A DNA stretch of 64,000 bases from Symsagittifera roscoffensis (GCF_963678635.1 NC_087064.1:82641847-82705846); one strand, 5' to 3'. Numbered from the stretch's first letter, positions 12,102 through 25,310 are shown. A program made the numbers and translations. Notes: generated from the sequence alone by a model not told the origin.

Positions 12102-13070
12102 TAAATCAATATCAAATTGTTAGATTGGATTATAATCAAGATGCATCAGTCAACAGGTATTTTCAGTTAAATATACAGGGACTTTCCTAGTATTTGACCC
12201 AAATTTATTAGACTCTTAATTGGACATCTTTTTCATTGAATTTCTAGCTTCATTTTCGCTGGAGTGAATTTCAAAATCTGGAGTGAATTTCAACTGGAGT
12301 GATTTTCAGACAATCAGATAAAAGCAATGTTGTAAAGTCTTCAATATGGCAAAATGACCAATTTTTTGGGCAGTGTAACAGAAAAGACCCAAATTAACTG
12401 GAGAAAAAAAGTAACAGAATCGGAGGAATTTAAAAAAAAAAGAAATATTTTGAAAATACAAAACAAATTGTTTACTACTATGTTAATTTTTGCCATTGCA
12501 TTGTGATGTAGCTAACTATTTTCTGCAAAAACCACAAAAAAATTAAACTTCTAAACACATTTAAAATAAGAAAAGATGAATTTTAAAAATTTTCAAGCTG
12601 CGCGAGAAAACACGATGTTAAGATGATCATCTCAAAAAATGAAATGAACGTTTTCAGTTTATACTGATAATTTCTCTTATTTAGTAATTTAATTTCCTGC
12701 TAAGATGTACGGATTTCAAGGTATGTCAATTTTCAAATTTTTTCGTTCAATTTTGAGTCAGTAAGAAATGTATTTCTAACGTTTTGTTTTCCCAGAAGGA
12801 ATGAAAAAGATTATGTACACAGGACTCCATATTGTTTTTTGAGCTCAAAAGCTATTTGAGCGCTATGCCTTTCTCCCGAGTATAATCAGCTGCATTATGT
12901 TGAAAAATCTAAACGCTAATCCAGGTTCTTATACCGTGAAGTGTATAACTTCAAGATTTTTTTTTGGACAATTTCTACAAAAACTTAACAAAAATTTCTT
13001 ATCGACAGACTGCATATAACTTGAACTTCTCTCTCTGGAAATCATTATTTTTAATTTGAACCATCTACTA
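12102..13070. other. AT-rich spacer between two MITEs
   Basis: No coding or structural signal that I can support. Confidence 0.5.
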
Positions 13071-13667
13071 CAGTAGTGGACAAAATTAAACGCAAATTTG
13101 CGTTTTCACTCTCAAAAAGGCTTTTTTCAAGTTCCATATTGGAAAAGATTATTGGGATTTTCACAAAAAAAATTTTGCATCGATCTGCTTCAAATGATCT
13201 AAACTACACTCTCTGAAAGTTTCAATTTTTGATTTGAATCACTTACTAGTTTTTTCCAGGTCTGAAAAGGCCAGTTTTCACCATTTGTTATGAGGTATCT
13301 ATGGGAGTGATTACTTTTTTGAATAAGCGGATTAGTAAAAATTGATCAAGCAATGTAAACATTTTAAGCGAGTAAATTTCATTGTTCAGTCTGATAACCT
13401 TCTTAAGCTATGTTGTTTCGTATAATTTCACACCGTTGAAAAACCTATAACGAATGGTGAAAATTGGCATATTTTTAGACCTGGGAAAAACTGGTAATTG
13501 ATTCAAATCAAAAATTCAAACTGTTAGAGAGTGTAGCTTAGATCTTTTGCAGCATGTCGATGTCAAATTTTGTTAAAGTTTTGAATAAATGCTGTCCAAA
13601 ATGGTCCTTGCAATGAAGAATTTTAGAGAGTAAAAACCTAAAACTGCGTTTAATTTGTCCACTAGTG
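13071..13667. mobile_element. Foldback MITE B, Tc1/mariner-type ends, TA target site
   Basis: A 597-bp element between TA dinucleotides (13,069-13,070 and 13,668-13,669). The left end CAGTAGTGGACAAAATTAAA pairs with the right end ACAAATTAAACGCAG (reverse complement). The two halves are complementary nearly to the centre: CTACACTCTCTGAAAGTTTC pairs with the block around 13,520, and CCAGGTCTGAAAAGGCCAGT with the block around 13,470. It has no ORF. It is the best-preserved member of the family that also flanks the PLE copies downstream. Confidence 0.87.
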
Positions 13668-13669
13668 TA

Positions 13670-16400
13670 TTTTCAGGGTCCAAAAACCTCGTTTTTTCTA
13701 ATTTGTGATAGGTTTTCTATAAGAAAGACTGGTTTTTTGAATACACGGAGGAGCAAAGTTGATCATACGATCGGATACAAATTAAACAAGACATTTACAT
13801 TATTTCAAACCTAGGAAGATTTTAACAATTGTACAACTTTGCTTTTTTAGACCAAAAAAAAACTGATATTTGTTTAAGTTTTAAAATTGTATTGGTAGCT
13901 CAGATCATTCGCTGTTCGTAAAGTTTTCTTAAAAATCGTTTTAGAAAATAATCAAATGAATTTGCGTTTAAACTTAAATTTTTTCCCAAGTCTTGTGCCC
14001 AATTGTTTGCATTGTTTGGGTTTATCATTTCATTTGGATAAGCGGAGATAGAAACCTTTAATAGGCGACATCCTTCCAAGTTAAAAGACGGAGATGAAAA
14101 CGTAATTTTTGTAGATCTTTATTCACTCGAGCTGAAACGTTCAACACCGGTAATATTCAGAAACAATAGAATAACAGGTTTTGGGCTTCATATACTATTG
14201 TCCTCAACCATCCAAACGAAATCTCTATTTCAATTGTGAATCAGAAGAGGAAACCATTTCGCTCTTTTTCTTAGAGTTGGTAAATACTCACGTAGCTAAC
14301 TGGTCCAGATGGCATTTGCATATAATTGCGCTCGGCAATAGTGCTTCTGAAAGTTGAATTTTTGCAACGGCGAAAAACTACAGGCCCGCTATCTAAGTAA
14401 AAAGTTTGAGCGGTAGGCTGTTGAGAGGCTGTTAAGCTAAAAAAAATGTGGTTATCATTATTTCGTTGAAAAAATTAATTTTTCCAAAAATGTCACTTAA
14501 AACTTTTTTGGTAATCCAGACATGTCTTTTCTACACGCCTTCATAATGCGGAGCGCTGGGTATTTTAAAAACTCACGCAATTTTTTTTAGTTCAAGCCGG
14601 AAGGGTGCATGATTATTCGAGTTCGCAGTGCATTAAAGCAGCTCTTTTGCTCAGCTAACGACTTCCGTTCCTTTGTCGAACAAATGTCGGAGGTTTGTTT
14701 CTCGCCTTTTTACGCCTCCTACAGAGGAATTTTTATCCATGAACCGAACAATCACACAATGAACGGCATGTGCACGCATACACGAGATTAGGAAGCTCAT
14801 TTGTTACCCTGAGCATAGTCACACAAGAACGTGTCAAAAACTAAGAGAAGATTTAAAAAATCGGTTGTTTTTAGACACAGATTGAGTTGGGAAAACTTTG
14901 AAAAGTAATATTGCGAGTTTCATGGAGGATAGCTCTAGCCTATGTACACTGGACACTCTAAAACTCATTATTTCAAGGAAATTTCCAAACAACATTTTTT
15001 GGACAACTTGAAAAACCTTCTCACAAGAACCGTGACAAAATGATCATCGCTCACCTCGAAAAAGAAAAGAAAATTTTTTAACTTTGGACAATTCAAAGTT
15101 TTTCAACTGTCTGAAAATGTTAATTTTTCTACCAATTGTAATAAGTTTTATTTTGAAGGAAAATCTCTGTTGTATCAGAGGAATAAAAATGGGAATTTTT
15201 TCGATCGATGTTATACGCAGTTGTTTTTTGGTTTTAGACTGTTAGAAAAACCTATTCTAATTGGATTGTGAAAAGTGGCCTACTAAAACCAAGAATCAAC
15301 TATGGTATGTATTCAAAGTCAAAAGTTTCGATTTTAAAAGAGGGTAGCTTAGATCAATGGCCGACAGACAATGAAAAAATGTTGTTACATTTTCCAGAAA
15401 AATGTTCCTCAAAAAAGTCCCCAAGGTTAGACTTAAAAAAATTGATGTTGCGTATAATTTTGTTGCCTTTTAGTGTACCCTAGTGAACAAAATTACGCGT
15501 AAAACTGGGTTTGCGCTCTCTAAAAAGCCTGATGTTATAGTCCATTTTCTAAAAGTATTTTTTTTCGACAATCCTGCAAAGTTTCTGCATCGACTGAGAG
15601 TGCATGACTGGAGCTACCCTCTATAAAACTCTTACTGGCATAATCGATAAAAATCCCAATTTAAATTGGGTCTGAAACTGCCGGATTTCTTGGTCTGCAC
15701 TAAAAATTGTATCGGAATAAATTTTTCTCGGATATAAAAATAACGAAAAAAAATTCTAACTATTTTCTTTTAAGTTAACAGACGGACCAGAAAATTTACA
15801 ATTTCATGAGTTTTTTATTCGCTCGAATTGAATGCTTTAAAGTCGGTAACATTTAGAATCAGTTTATGCTAGGTTTTTTAGCGGTGGTACGTTATCACGA
15901 ATAGAACGGGTCTAAATGAAATTTCCATAAATTTACGCTCGGGTGTAGCTTTTCTGATGATTGAAAAATTCCCTCAAAATCTGAAAACGGAAAGCGATTT
16001 GTGCGGTGTCGTTAGAAGAAATGGTTCGAGGCTAGTGCTGTGAGATCGTTTAGATCGTAGGGAATGAACGTTAGACAACAGTTGTTGAGAGACTGCTCAG
16101 CTAAACAGAATGTTTTATTAGATTTTCTTAATTAGGTTTCAGTTTTTAAGAACGTCGCAGGCACTATTTTGGTTATTGGACGAGGACGAGCTTTTCCTAC
16201 TCAATTCTATAATGAGGAGGACTGGGTGGAATGAAGGTTCATGTAAGGTAAGCGATCAGGATAGGTGCATGCCTTTTTCATTTCGCAATTCATTAAGCAT
16301 TCCTCGTCGGGTAAGTAAGTTTTCTTTCAAAAATACACGGCAGTTTTTATCCACTGGAGGAACAACCTCGAAGTAATTGTCACTTGCCGGCATTCACATG
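13670..16400. repeat. Remnants of the same MITE family and degenerate ~1.8-kb tandem units
   Basis: Family ends recur back to back at 15,440-15,520: TTTTGTTGCCTTTTAGTG, then TA, then CCCTAGTGAACAAAATTACG. Between them, blocks near 14,100-14,460 match blocks near 15,800-16,100 in the same order (TTCACTCGAGCTGAAACGTT against TTCGCTCGAATTGAATGCTT; ATTGCGCTCGGCAATAGTGC against TTTACGCTCGGGTGTAGCTT). This suggests an old tandem duplication of a MITE plus about 1.2 kb of flank. Limits are approximate. Confidence 0.5.
14588..14790 (+). pseudogene. Unidentified decayed coding fragment, copy 1
   Basis: An open stretch encoding VRSALKQLFCSANDFRSF followed by SPFYASYRGIFIHE. A diverged partner lies at 20,085-20,215 on the same strand (VRNSQ, two stops, LFFYSQQ, then SFYAQYKRFF), and both are preceded by GGAGCGCTGGGTA. 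Similarity at protein and DNA level suggests paralogous remnants of a repeated gene or element; there is no recognisable domain. A weaker third relative lies at 16,190-16,380. Confidence 0.3.
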
Positions 16401-18432
16401 AAAAAAATCTCATTTATCCTCTGAGCCTCGTCAAGTAGTACTGTGGAATGGATTTAACTAATCTACTCCGCAGTTTCTGAAGGGTGGTTATCCGTAAATC
16501 AGAAGTTATAATGGAAGAGTGGGCCTAATTACTTTTACCTTCGTTTTCAGCGTAAATACCAATGGGGATCTATTGATCAGATGGCATTATGGAGTTTCAA
16601 TAGAGCACATTTTAGTTGCATATCGAGACGTTGATTATGTCAGTTGAGTGAAACCAACGACTGGGAGCTATAAATGGCAAAAAAATTCAATTTCCTGAAG
16701 CACAGTTTATTGTGAAGTGCCTCGAGTTTGACGAGAAAAACTCTGGATGAATAAAAGCCCATTAATTTTTTTTAGCATTTCCGTATTCGGTCAATCGGTT
16801 ATTGAACGCAATTTTGTATAATCTTGAAAAAAAAATCCAGACTGTGAAGGGATTTGTGAATTTGGATGTGTACAAAAATTGGATTGTGATCACTACATTT
16901 AGTCAGATTTTTTGGAAGCCCTCTGAAACGAAGTATGGGGATAACGTCTAAGTCAGAAATAAAAGACTTATCCACTGTTATCAAACATTGCGCCTCTCTA
17001 ACCAGCTGTTTTCTTTCAAAACCTCAGCAGTTGAACTTCGAGTGCAGGTGTATGCGTGAATGTCTCCATTTGACACATGGAAACACTCATCAATTTTTGT
17101 TGATCTGAGAAATTGGGAAGACTTCTTGCTGATAGATTTCAATATTTGCAGTACGTTGTTGCTATCAGTCCTCACTTAGGACACTATTGATTTTTATTGT
17201 CATTAGGCTGCTTGCATTTCAACTGTGGTAACCAAAAAGGTTTACATCGGTGTTATCATAGCTTTCCGAAGTTAAGAGTAATCTTGGCTGCATTTGAGAC
17301 TAAAGAGTGACAGGACAGTCCAGAGATGCAACTAGGCAGTAGACGTCCTAGCGTCCCGGGTGTCAAAGAAACAGCAAGCCAGACTCATGGTTTTAATTTT
17401 TTCAGTCATGGTTTTAATTTTACCCGTTTCAAGCGGTACATTTTTGGTATGAAAAGGATTCGGGCCAAAAAGAGGGCAAACAAATTGAATGTATTGATCT
17501 GAAAATCAAACCAACACACAGCAACGGTGCAAAGTGTGTATTGACGGTGGGTGAACATTTTCGAAGTCGATATACAAGGTTTGAGTGGAAATTCATCTAA
17601 AGGGTATTCAAAATGCTTCAAACTTTCTTTGACTTTTAGCCGTTAAAACGCTAGTGCTTTCATGGAAATTTTTGGCTTAATTTTTCATGTTGCGTTATCG
17701 AAGGTTTAGGGGTAAGGGTCGTTTTTTCTTTTCAAAGTTTTTCGTACGAAAGCTTACTGCAACTAAAATTGGTTTAAGAATTTTTGTTAATACGTTTTTG
17801 GCGACTTTTTTGTTCCAAAAATTCTAACTTTGATCAATTCTACCAAATTGTTAGGCTATGGACATGCTTATTCGTCATTCTAGTAGGTTGTTTGCCTCAC
17901 AACGAAGCCCGCTGTTGACATTGGTGAGGTTTTTTCTAAGCTCGTTTCAGTGCGGGTTCAATTAATTGCTTTTCTTTGTCATTCACCATGATTCTTCACG
18001 TGTTCTTTTTCTGCTTGATTTGTTTATGAGTCGAGTTTTAAGGAAAGTATGACGAACAAAAGGGAAGGGATGGGAGACTGCAAAATTAAACCAGCATTTG
18101 TAGTTATACTAAATACTTTTTGAGCGGAGATCAAAACAAACAAATAAGAAACACCGTGATCTGATCAGCTCCTAATTTTTTAATTTTCCCTTCCCTTTTT
18201 TCGAACGAAAAGCCGGAATACAGAGTCACGGCACAAATATTAATTTGAAATTGAAGGTTGGACTAGAAGTATTTCTACTGAGCATTTTATATTGTTCGAA
18301 TCCGCTTACGGAATTCATCTGAAACGGTATAAGGGATACAGCTTTGAAACAATTTTGCTTATTTTTGGCAGCTAAAGTACTTCAAATTCTGAACAGACTA
18401 TGAACACTTTTAAAAACTACATTTTTTGCCAA
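16401..18432. other. AT-rich DNA without identified features
   Basis: Short open frames on the minus strand (16,799-17,175 and 17,406-17,621) have no recognisable domain, no partner and no convincing start. I do not call them genes. Confidence 0.5.
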
Positions 18433-18632
18433 ATCAATGCTGAACAACTGTGATTGTCAAAAACAGTTAACAAACAACCATACGTCAGAAACATTTTCAA
18501 GTCGTTTTTAAACAGCTTTAGCGCGTCAGTATTGGCATTTGGAAACAGTGTTATTTGGTCGATATATTAAAGTCAAGGCTGAACAGATAAAATAGTATCA
18601 AAAGCAGCTAGCATATAGATCATAAATCATGC

Positions 18633-18687
18633 ACAAGACTGCTCGTATCAGGGAGAAGCCCTGAATGTTCCGACTGCCTTTACGGTT
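18633..18687 (+). repeat. Conserved ~55-base hairpin segment, copy 2
   Basis: ACAAGACTGCTCGTATCAGG, then GAGAAGCCCTGAA, then TGTTCCGACTGCC. The stem TCAGGG/CCCTGA is kept while the loop changes from TGAGG to AGAAG, which is what a retained hairpin would show. Confidence 0.6.
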
Positions 18688-18917
18688 TATGGAGCTGCAG
18701 TAATAACATTTAAAAAAATTAATTGAAATAAAATAAAACGAAAATTTTTTTTCCTTAAATTTGAAATTTTTTATGAAAATCATTCCCCCACACGCCATAT
18801 AAAGTACAAAAAGAGAGATTTCGTTCCTTGTAACTAATCAATTATGGCAAATAAGCTTCGTTCAACCAATTTGGAACGATTTATAAGACGGAATAAATCT
18901 CCGCTTACGCGTTAATA

Positions 18918-18935
18918 GCGCGAATTATATCGCGC
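18918..18935. repeat. Short GC-rich inverted repeat
   Basis: GCGCGA-ATTATA-TCGCGC, flanked on both sides by CGCGTTAAT-type sequence, in otherwise AT-rich DNA. Confidence 0.6.
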
Positions 18936-19603
18936 GTTAATTGTCCCAAATTGGTCACAATGGCCAAAATGGCAATCTTCAAACCCTCATAACTTTACGA
19001 AAAATGATCACAGGTAAAATATCTTTTCAAATTCAAGCTCAGGACAACAATATCTTTTGAATGATAAAAAAAATTCCGTCAAAAATGGCTAGTTAAAAAC
19101 TAGAAATTTGTCTGAAGAAAAAAAAACCCACCCCGAGCACAAATATTCCGTTACTTTCGTATCAAAAGTGGGAACAAAAATATTAACACTTAACAAAAAC
19201 AAAAATGTTATCGAAACGGCTAGAAAAATACTTTGAGTGAAGGGTATAGTTTTGAAACAGTTTTGCTGATTTTTGCAGCTCCAATATATTACATTCTGAA
19301 CAGACTTTGAACACTTTGAAAAATTATAATGTTTCACCAAATCAATTGCCGAACAGTTAAAATTTAAAACAGCTAAGAAAAAAAATACAAATCATTGCAA
19401 AAATTCAAGGCTGAACAGATAACATGTTCATCAAAAACGGCTAATAAACAGATCTGAATAAAAATAGAAAACAGGATTAATTTGGATTACGTTCAAGAAA
19501 ATAAAGTTGAATGTTTTTTATTATTAAGAACACATCAAGAACAAATCAAAAGTTCTAAAAACGCATGCACACACACCATTTCCGCATCAAAGTTGTTGTG
19601 ATA

Positions 19604-19885
19604 TTAGGTTGCAAACTTCACAATCAACCAGATATACTCGAAAGTTGACAATCTTTTTAATTCGGGCCGCGCAACGCCATCGGTATCGTAGTTGAGCAAT
19701 TTGACCCGTGTTAACAAGGAATGGCCTCGTATAATGTTGTCCTCAATTTTCTCAACAAAATCCTCAGTTTTCAAAACTGATTCTGGGAAAAAAAACTTTT
19801 TCGCTAATTTCAATAGCGTTAGTACTTCTAAACTCTTGGGATCAGATAAAAGGGATGCGAGCGGATTGCTGATGAGACACTGCTA
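19604..19885 (-). CDS. Putative terminal exon or coding fragment, unidentified
   Basis: A minus-strand open frame ending in TAG/TGA context at 19,604, extending upstream without ATG to a stop near 19,895. It is preceded by AG dinucleotides that could be a splice acceptor (GGAATAG|CAG). The translation looks protein-like, with alternating charged and hydrophobic residues (SVLKTEDFVEKIEDNIIRGH, then STFEYIWLIVKFAT). There is no recognisable domain, no neighbouring exon and no duplicate copy. It could equally be an element fragment or a chance frame. The plus-strand frame overlapping it is less convincing. Confidence 0.25.
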
Positions 19886-20084
19886 TTCCAAACAGAGCTT
19901 GGTTATCATAGTTTTTTTGGTAAGTTTTAGTTTCCTCAGTAAGTTTTTGTTTTCAAAAAAATTCAAAAAAAAAACTTTTTGTTGATGCGGCAGAAATTTT
20001 TTCTCATACTCCTCTGTGATGAGGAGCGCTGGGTAGTTTTAAGTTTCAGGTAGTGCAGGCGAGAAGGCTGCTGGGTGCTTGACG

Positions 20085-20215
20085 ATTCAAGTTCGAAATT
20101 CACAATAATAGCTCTTTTTTTATAGCCAACAAAAGTTGTGTCGTTGTGAGACCAGAGGGCGAAAATCCTTCTATGCCCAATACAAAAGATTTTTTTTATT
20201 CACAAAAGGAACAAA
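20085..20215 (+). pseudogene. Unidentified decayed coding fragment, copy 2
   Basis: Diverged partner of 14,588-14,790. It shares GCTCTTTT..AGC.AAC spacing and a SFYAQY block, and is preceded at 20,022 by GAGGAGCGCTGGGTA, but contains two stops. No function can be inferred. Confidence 0.3.
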
Positions 20216-21800
20216 CTCGAGATAAAGTGTGTGTCGTTATACATGTGAATAAGCAGCCCCAACATTTCCTTGAGCTTTATGGAGCCGTAACGTCAACGGA
20301 CCAAAGTATCCAAATGGCGTTTTGCGAATGGCGGTTTTTGATAACCCAATTGCTCTCAAAAAAGTTCGGCCATCAAATGCATTTTGTTTTGCGTTTTTGG
20401 CTGCAAACACAATGGTCATTTATATCTCACCTTCGAGAAGTTTACCATTTCCAAAAAACGGGCACTTAAGATGAAAACCGTAATAGATGGGGGGTTGTCA
20501 CAAAAAATGCAAATTTTGGAGGTAAGAATCTGAGAAGAAAATGCAAACGTGTAATGGTTGAACTGTGCGGATAAGTCTATGAGTATACAATAAGGTACAG
20601 TCAATGATTACAAGTTAAAATGAAAAATTTACGGGTAAGCTGTAAACTGGCCAGAACAGGTACAATTGAAAGCTATACGACATCCAACGTCTCGTTAATG
20701 GAACGGTTAAAAATTGATACCTATTTGGTCTATTGGAAAGTTATTTGGTCTATTAGACAATTTTTTGGAAAAAAATTTAGGGTAAGGTTTCGACTCAAAC
20801 AACTCATTTAGTGAAACAAAATACGGGGCGAAGACAACAATTATAAACCACTAGAATGCCAAACAGTACATCTTTTTGGTGTTTTAACTTGTTTTGGGCA
20901 TAAAATTGAAACTCATGGTCGAATTTTTTCTTGAGTTTTCAAAATATTTTAAGCCGTTTCTAGAATTAATTGTTAGAAAATTTAAGCACATTTTTCTAAA
21001 AATTCAGTTTCTGTGCGGAGTTATTTCATTTGAGTGTGCTTGAGCAATTTCTTTGGGAGGCCATTGACATCCCTTTGATACCCCATTTGCTTCATCACGA
21101 AGTCGCCAGTTGTTGTTTTCAGAATCAATTAAAAATGTTTTGGAACATTTTTGCGCAATTTTAGTAACTCGCAACTTGGGCAGTTGAACTGACTGTGAAT
21201 ACTTTGATATTAAACAATTTACTGCAAAATAATTTAAAAAGCTGACCAGATAAAATATTCTTCAATTACGGCTGGAATCAGATATTAACTAACTAATTTG
21301 AAATATCAAAGCTGAGTAAATCAGCTGTTTATCAAATATTGCTAGCAAATAGATCTGAAAAAAAAATCATAAAAACTTTCGAAGGTTTTAAACCATTCCA
21401 TATTTATCAACTCACAGTTATGAGGATTTGATTTAACTACAATTATTTAAAAACACTAAAATTTATTGCGATGTCCCAGGCTGAACAGATGAAATGTTTA
21501 CCAATTACGGCTCAACAAATATATCATAAAATATTGCAAAAACTCAAGGCTGAACAGGAAAAATGTTCTTTGAAAACAGCTGAGAAACAGATCTAAAAAT
21601 CAAATACGGTCAACAAGAGATCTAAACTGAAATCAATTTCCGGTAACTCAGAAACATGTTGGATTGGTTTTTTTCGGCTACTCATAAAAGAGGCGTTTGA
21701 ACAAAGTATTAAAGCTTTGGTTTATCAAAAACTACAGCCAAAGTCAAGAATAAACAAATAAAATGTTCTTTAATTAGAACTAACAAACGAAATTTGAGTG

Positions 21801-23625
21801 GAAACAAAAAATAGACTTAATTTATTTCCAGTCTTAGAACCTAAATTTTAATATTTTTCTTCCAATTTTGGATCCTGCTATTGTTAAAACTTGCCCAAAA
21901 ATTATTCGAAATGGATATTTTTGAAAAGCATGTAGGAGTAAGCATGCCTTAACGTCTCACATTCCTGGCGACAAAATTGATTTGCTGAATATAAAATTAC
22001 TGATATGAAATGAGTTGCTTAACAGTTTTTCATGCAGTTTCAGTTTTAATGCAGATGAGTAATGCTTGACAATTTAGAATTTTGCTAAATTACTCAGTCT
22101 TTGATAAAAAAAATTCTATTATTTTTTATGTGGTATGGCTGCTCTATGCTTATCCGTGGACGCATTTGAACACACAAACTTAGTGACTATTGGGCTTAAC
22201 ATTTTCAAAGATTTTCAAATAAATGTTTGTAACAACCGTCAGCAAATGATCTCAGGAACCCTCCAAGAAACTATCAATTAATGGATTTGGGCACTTACTA
22301 AGTTCTTTCCGGTCTTCACCATCACAACTTTCTTTGCTAAACATTTTATTATCAAACAGCAAACGTGTGAAGGTAACGCCAGACGTGATCAAGTTCTAGT
22401 TTCGAAAATATATATTTTTTCAGATTTTCCAGCGTAATTAAAAGTTTATCTATTGTTCCAAATTTCTCAAATATGATTATTTTCATTAATATAAGTCGAT
22501 CTTTAAATGTTAAATTTCAAATAGCTTTTGTAACATGAACTTTTTTCTTTTTTTTGTTCGAGAATCCAAGTTTTTTTTTCGAAAAAAGCCTGTTTTTTTC
22601 CTCTTCAATCGAATTCATTCACTTTTTTTCAACTGTATGTTGGCTAATTTAAATTATGATTTCAATAAAAGTGCCGAGAATTTATTATATTGTTTAAAGA
22701 AGCACAAGTAGCACAGAAAACTCCAAACAACAAGAATTTGGGCATCTTGTTTACTTTTTACCAGTTTTTTTTGAAAAGGAGGAAGTTCGTTACAAGGTAA
22801 AAATTCGTATATGCTTAACTGTTTAATATTAACTAAAGGGGGACAAATTTATTAAAAGATAACATAGGTTGGATAGTTGACAAGATCCAAACAATGTTCT
22901 TTTGTTGCAAAACTTGACTGTTTTTAACAAAATTACTCTTTTTTGCATTAAAATGTCTATTTTTATGTAATGTTTGACCACGTACGATGTTTGACCTTCT
23001 GGACACGAAACGAGCCAGAATAGTCACTTTAAAAATACGAGTTTTTTGGCGCTCTCTCTCTTTTCAAATCGAACTTTTGGTTGGCCGGTCATAACTGGAA
23101 ACAAAAACTAATGGAAGTTTTTGGAACTTTTTGGACAGTCTGATGGTCTAAAGGGAAATGCATCCGAGGGACCCCGTAGGGCTGCTCTTCTTCCATATCA
23201 GAAAAAAAACAAGCTAATGGGTGCCTTTTATAAAAATGCAGTTGTTAAATGATTCTCATTTAGTTTACTTTCAGAAAAAACTCATATTTGCAAAAATGAA
23301 TACAAAATAAACAGAAGTGAACAAAATGTTTAAAAATCGACTTCCTTATTTTATGAAAGATGGAATTCGGGTCATTCTTGGTACTTTCGAAGTAACGGAC
23401 ACCAGCTACTTTGGCTATTTTGGCAAAAAAAATCATTTTAAACTAATTCATGCAACCAACATTTCAATAGGCATTTACGTTAGTACTATTTACGGTTTTC
23501 ATGTTTAGTGATTTTTGCGAGGTACTGTTTTTTGGCAACAAGAACAAAATCGGAATGAATGTGTTTACATAATTTCAACTCTTTTTTTCTTCACACTCCA
23601 GAAATAAAAACACGGGCCTAGGAAA
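21801..23625. other. AT-rich DNA without identified features
   Basis: No coding domain and no clear repeat. The short ORFs (22,833-23,027; 23,317-23,508) have no supporting evidence. Confidence 0.5.
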
Positions 23626-23650
23626 TTAGACGATAAGCCAATTAGACGGA
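23626..23650 (+). repeat. MULE left TIR
   Basis: TTAGACGATAAGC-C-AATTAGACGGA; contains TTAGACG twice. Reverse complement matches 25,451-25,475 with one mismatch. Confidence 0.85.
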
Positions 23651-23693
23651 TACTACAAAAACAAAATTTTAGAGATCTGGCATTTTAAACGTG

Positions 23694-23735
23694 ACTGCTT
23701 TGAAAAGGAAAGGGACGTTTCCTCTACAAAGCAGT
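23694..23735. repeat. Hairpin inside the MULE
   Basis: ACTGCTTTG (23,694-23,702) pairs with CAAAGCAGT (23,727-23,735), with an inner GGAAA/TTTCC pair. Confidence 0.6.
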
Positions 23736-24049
23736 GACGTCATTTTTTAATTCAAGTTTTTTATTTAATTCAAGTTTTTAATTTTTTTTAATGGCTGGAT
23801 TTTTTTTAATTCAAGTTTCACAAATACGAAAAGAACAAAAAATGACAATAACTATCAAAACAATTATAAACCGTTATAAACCAATCCAAATATTGCAGGA
23901 GAGTTTTCAATTGAATAAATTATGCTAACTTGACATGTAAAATTTACGTTCTTTTTTTTAACACATTTTGGCAAATAATGCCTATATTGTTCCAACAAAC
24001 GCACAAACTGATAATATTCTCCTCATAATTGTTTTTCAATGGCTGGATT

Positions 24050-25310
24050 TTGGTATTGAGCAAACTTGTTTTCTGTGAACGTGGAGGTTCGCCTTTCAAA
24101 ATTTTTGAGTATAGCTTTTTTTGTGATTTTTTCCTATTTTTTCAATTCTTCCGCAACTACCCATAAAGATGGGTGGTTTCCTCCAATTTTTCTCTTTCAG
24201 GAGGCATGCCATGATTCGCAGGCGTTTTTTATTGCGAGATTTTTTGGTCTTTGATAAACGTTCCGCATAAAAACTCAATTTTCCACAATTGGATCCAAGT
24301 TTTTTCGACATAATTGACCAAATTTTTGGATTTTGCCAAATTTTAAAATCAGGTGGTCGACTGAAAAAATTCGAGGCTGAAGATTTTGCGACAAACTAAC
24401 TGAAATGCACGATTATTCCTGTAGGCAATAATCAGACCAAAAATTTGAATTTTTCCGAATACTGCAACTGCTTGAGTATAATGAAAAACAAAAAAACAGC
24501 CGTAATGATCGACTTGTGGCATCAATTTTTTCACGGCGAGGATGAAATTTGTCTCGTAATCGGATATCATTAAAGTTGGTTCAAAATTTTTTGATAAAAA
24601 AATTTGACATTTTCGTCAATTTTTTCCAACAAATTTTGGTAAGCTTCCTCTGTTTTTCGGACATCAGAGCCCAAAGTGACGGAATTTTGCAATCTTGCAC
24701 TTCACTGAATATTGTATAAAAATGACGAAACGGTTTTGGTGCATTCTTGAAAGTTCAGTACACAAAATTTTTTGCTTTTTTGCAAAAATTGTAGGTTTTT
24801 TAGCGAAAAAAAAATCACTAATCCAACATATTGATGTAGCACAAAACTTTGATTGTCGCTCTTTTTACTCCCCATACCATCTATTTTCACATTTTGTAAA
24901 GTTCCCGAAATTTTGGCAATATTCGATTTTGTTTTTTTAGTAGCCCGCTGCTATTTTTGTTATACTCCGATGGATTTTTGGTTTCCTAATTCAGTTTAAC
25001 TTGCTCGTCGTCAATCATTTTCACCAGATTTGTCGGATCGTTTTGGATTTCGGTCAGAATTTTTTGGCGAAAATTTTCTTCGTCATTGTACATAAGGTCG
25101 GGTTCGTGACTGTGGTTGCCTGATTTTGGAATAGTTTTTGTTATTTTTAAATTTGTCATTAATCTTCCGAAGCAATTGGAGATAACACAGCGATAATGAC
25201 AACTAATTTTGGTTTTGTTATCTTATTTAAATCTATAACCTTCATCGGTAATAAGATTTTGTCCACCTTGATTATTCGATGGAACTATTTTAAAATTTTG
25301 CGATTCTGGA
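24050..25310 (-). pseudogene. FLYWCH zinc finger-MULE transposase
   Basis: Reading right to left, the FLYWCH-type finger lies at about 25,310-25,140: GYRFK, SCHYRCVISNCFGRL with its Cys pair, and the closing SGNHSHEPD His pair. A helical linker follows, then a MULE-like block at about 24,680-24,350: SLWALMSEKQ in the position of the usual ALMxxKxxxxY segment, ISDYETNF with the catalytic Asp, and YGCFFVFHYTQA, the GCxFH-Q-A motif of MULEs. A Lys-rich C-terminus (24,311-24,096) has SWHA- and FMGSCG-like remains. In-frame TAA (after GYRFK), TAG and several shifts break it. The FLYWCH finger probably bound the TIRs. Family call is firm; the exact start cannot be set. Confidence 0.78.

Larger units (their letters stand above)
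18433..21800. repeat. Degenerate minisatellite-like family (GGCTGAACAGATAAAATG units)
   Basis: Units of roughly 50-70 bases, built as GCTGAACAGATaAAATGtTc, then an A-rich gap, then ACGGCTaAcAAACAGATCTG, recur with divergence near 18,437, 18,582, 19,349, 19,401, 21,240, 21,310, 21,479, 21,548 and 21,745, all in the same orientation. Spacing is irregular, so this is either an old satellite broken by insertions or repeated fragments of one element. Confidence 0.6.
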
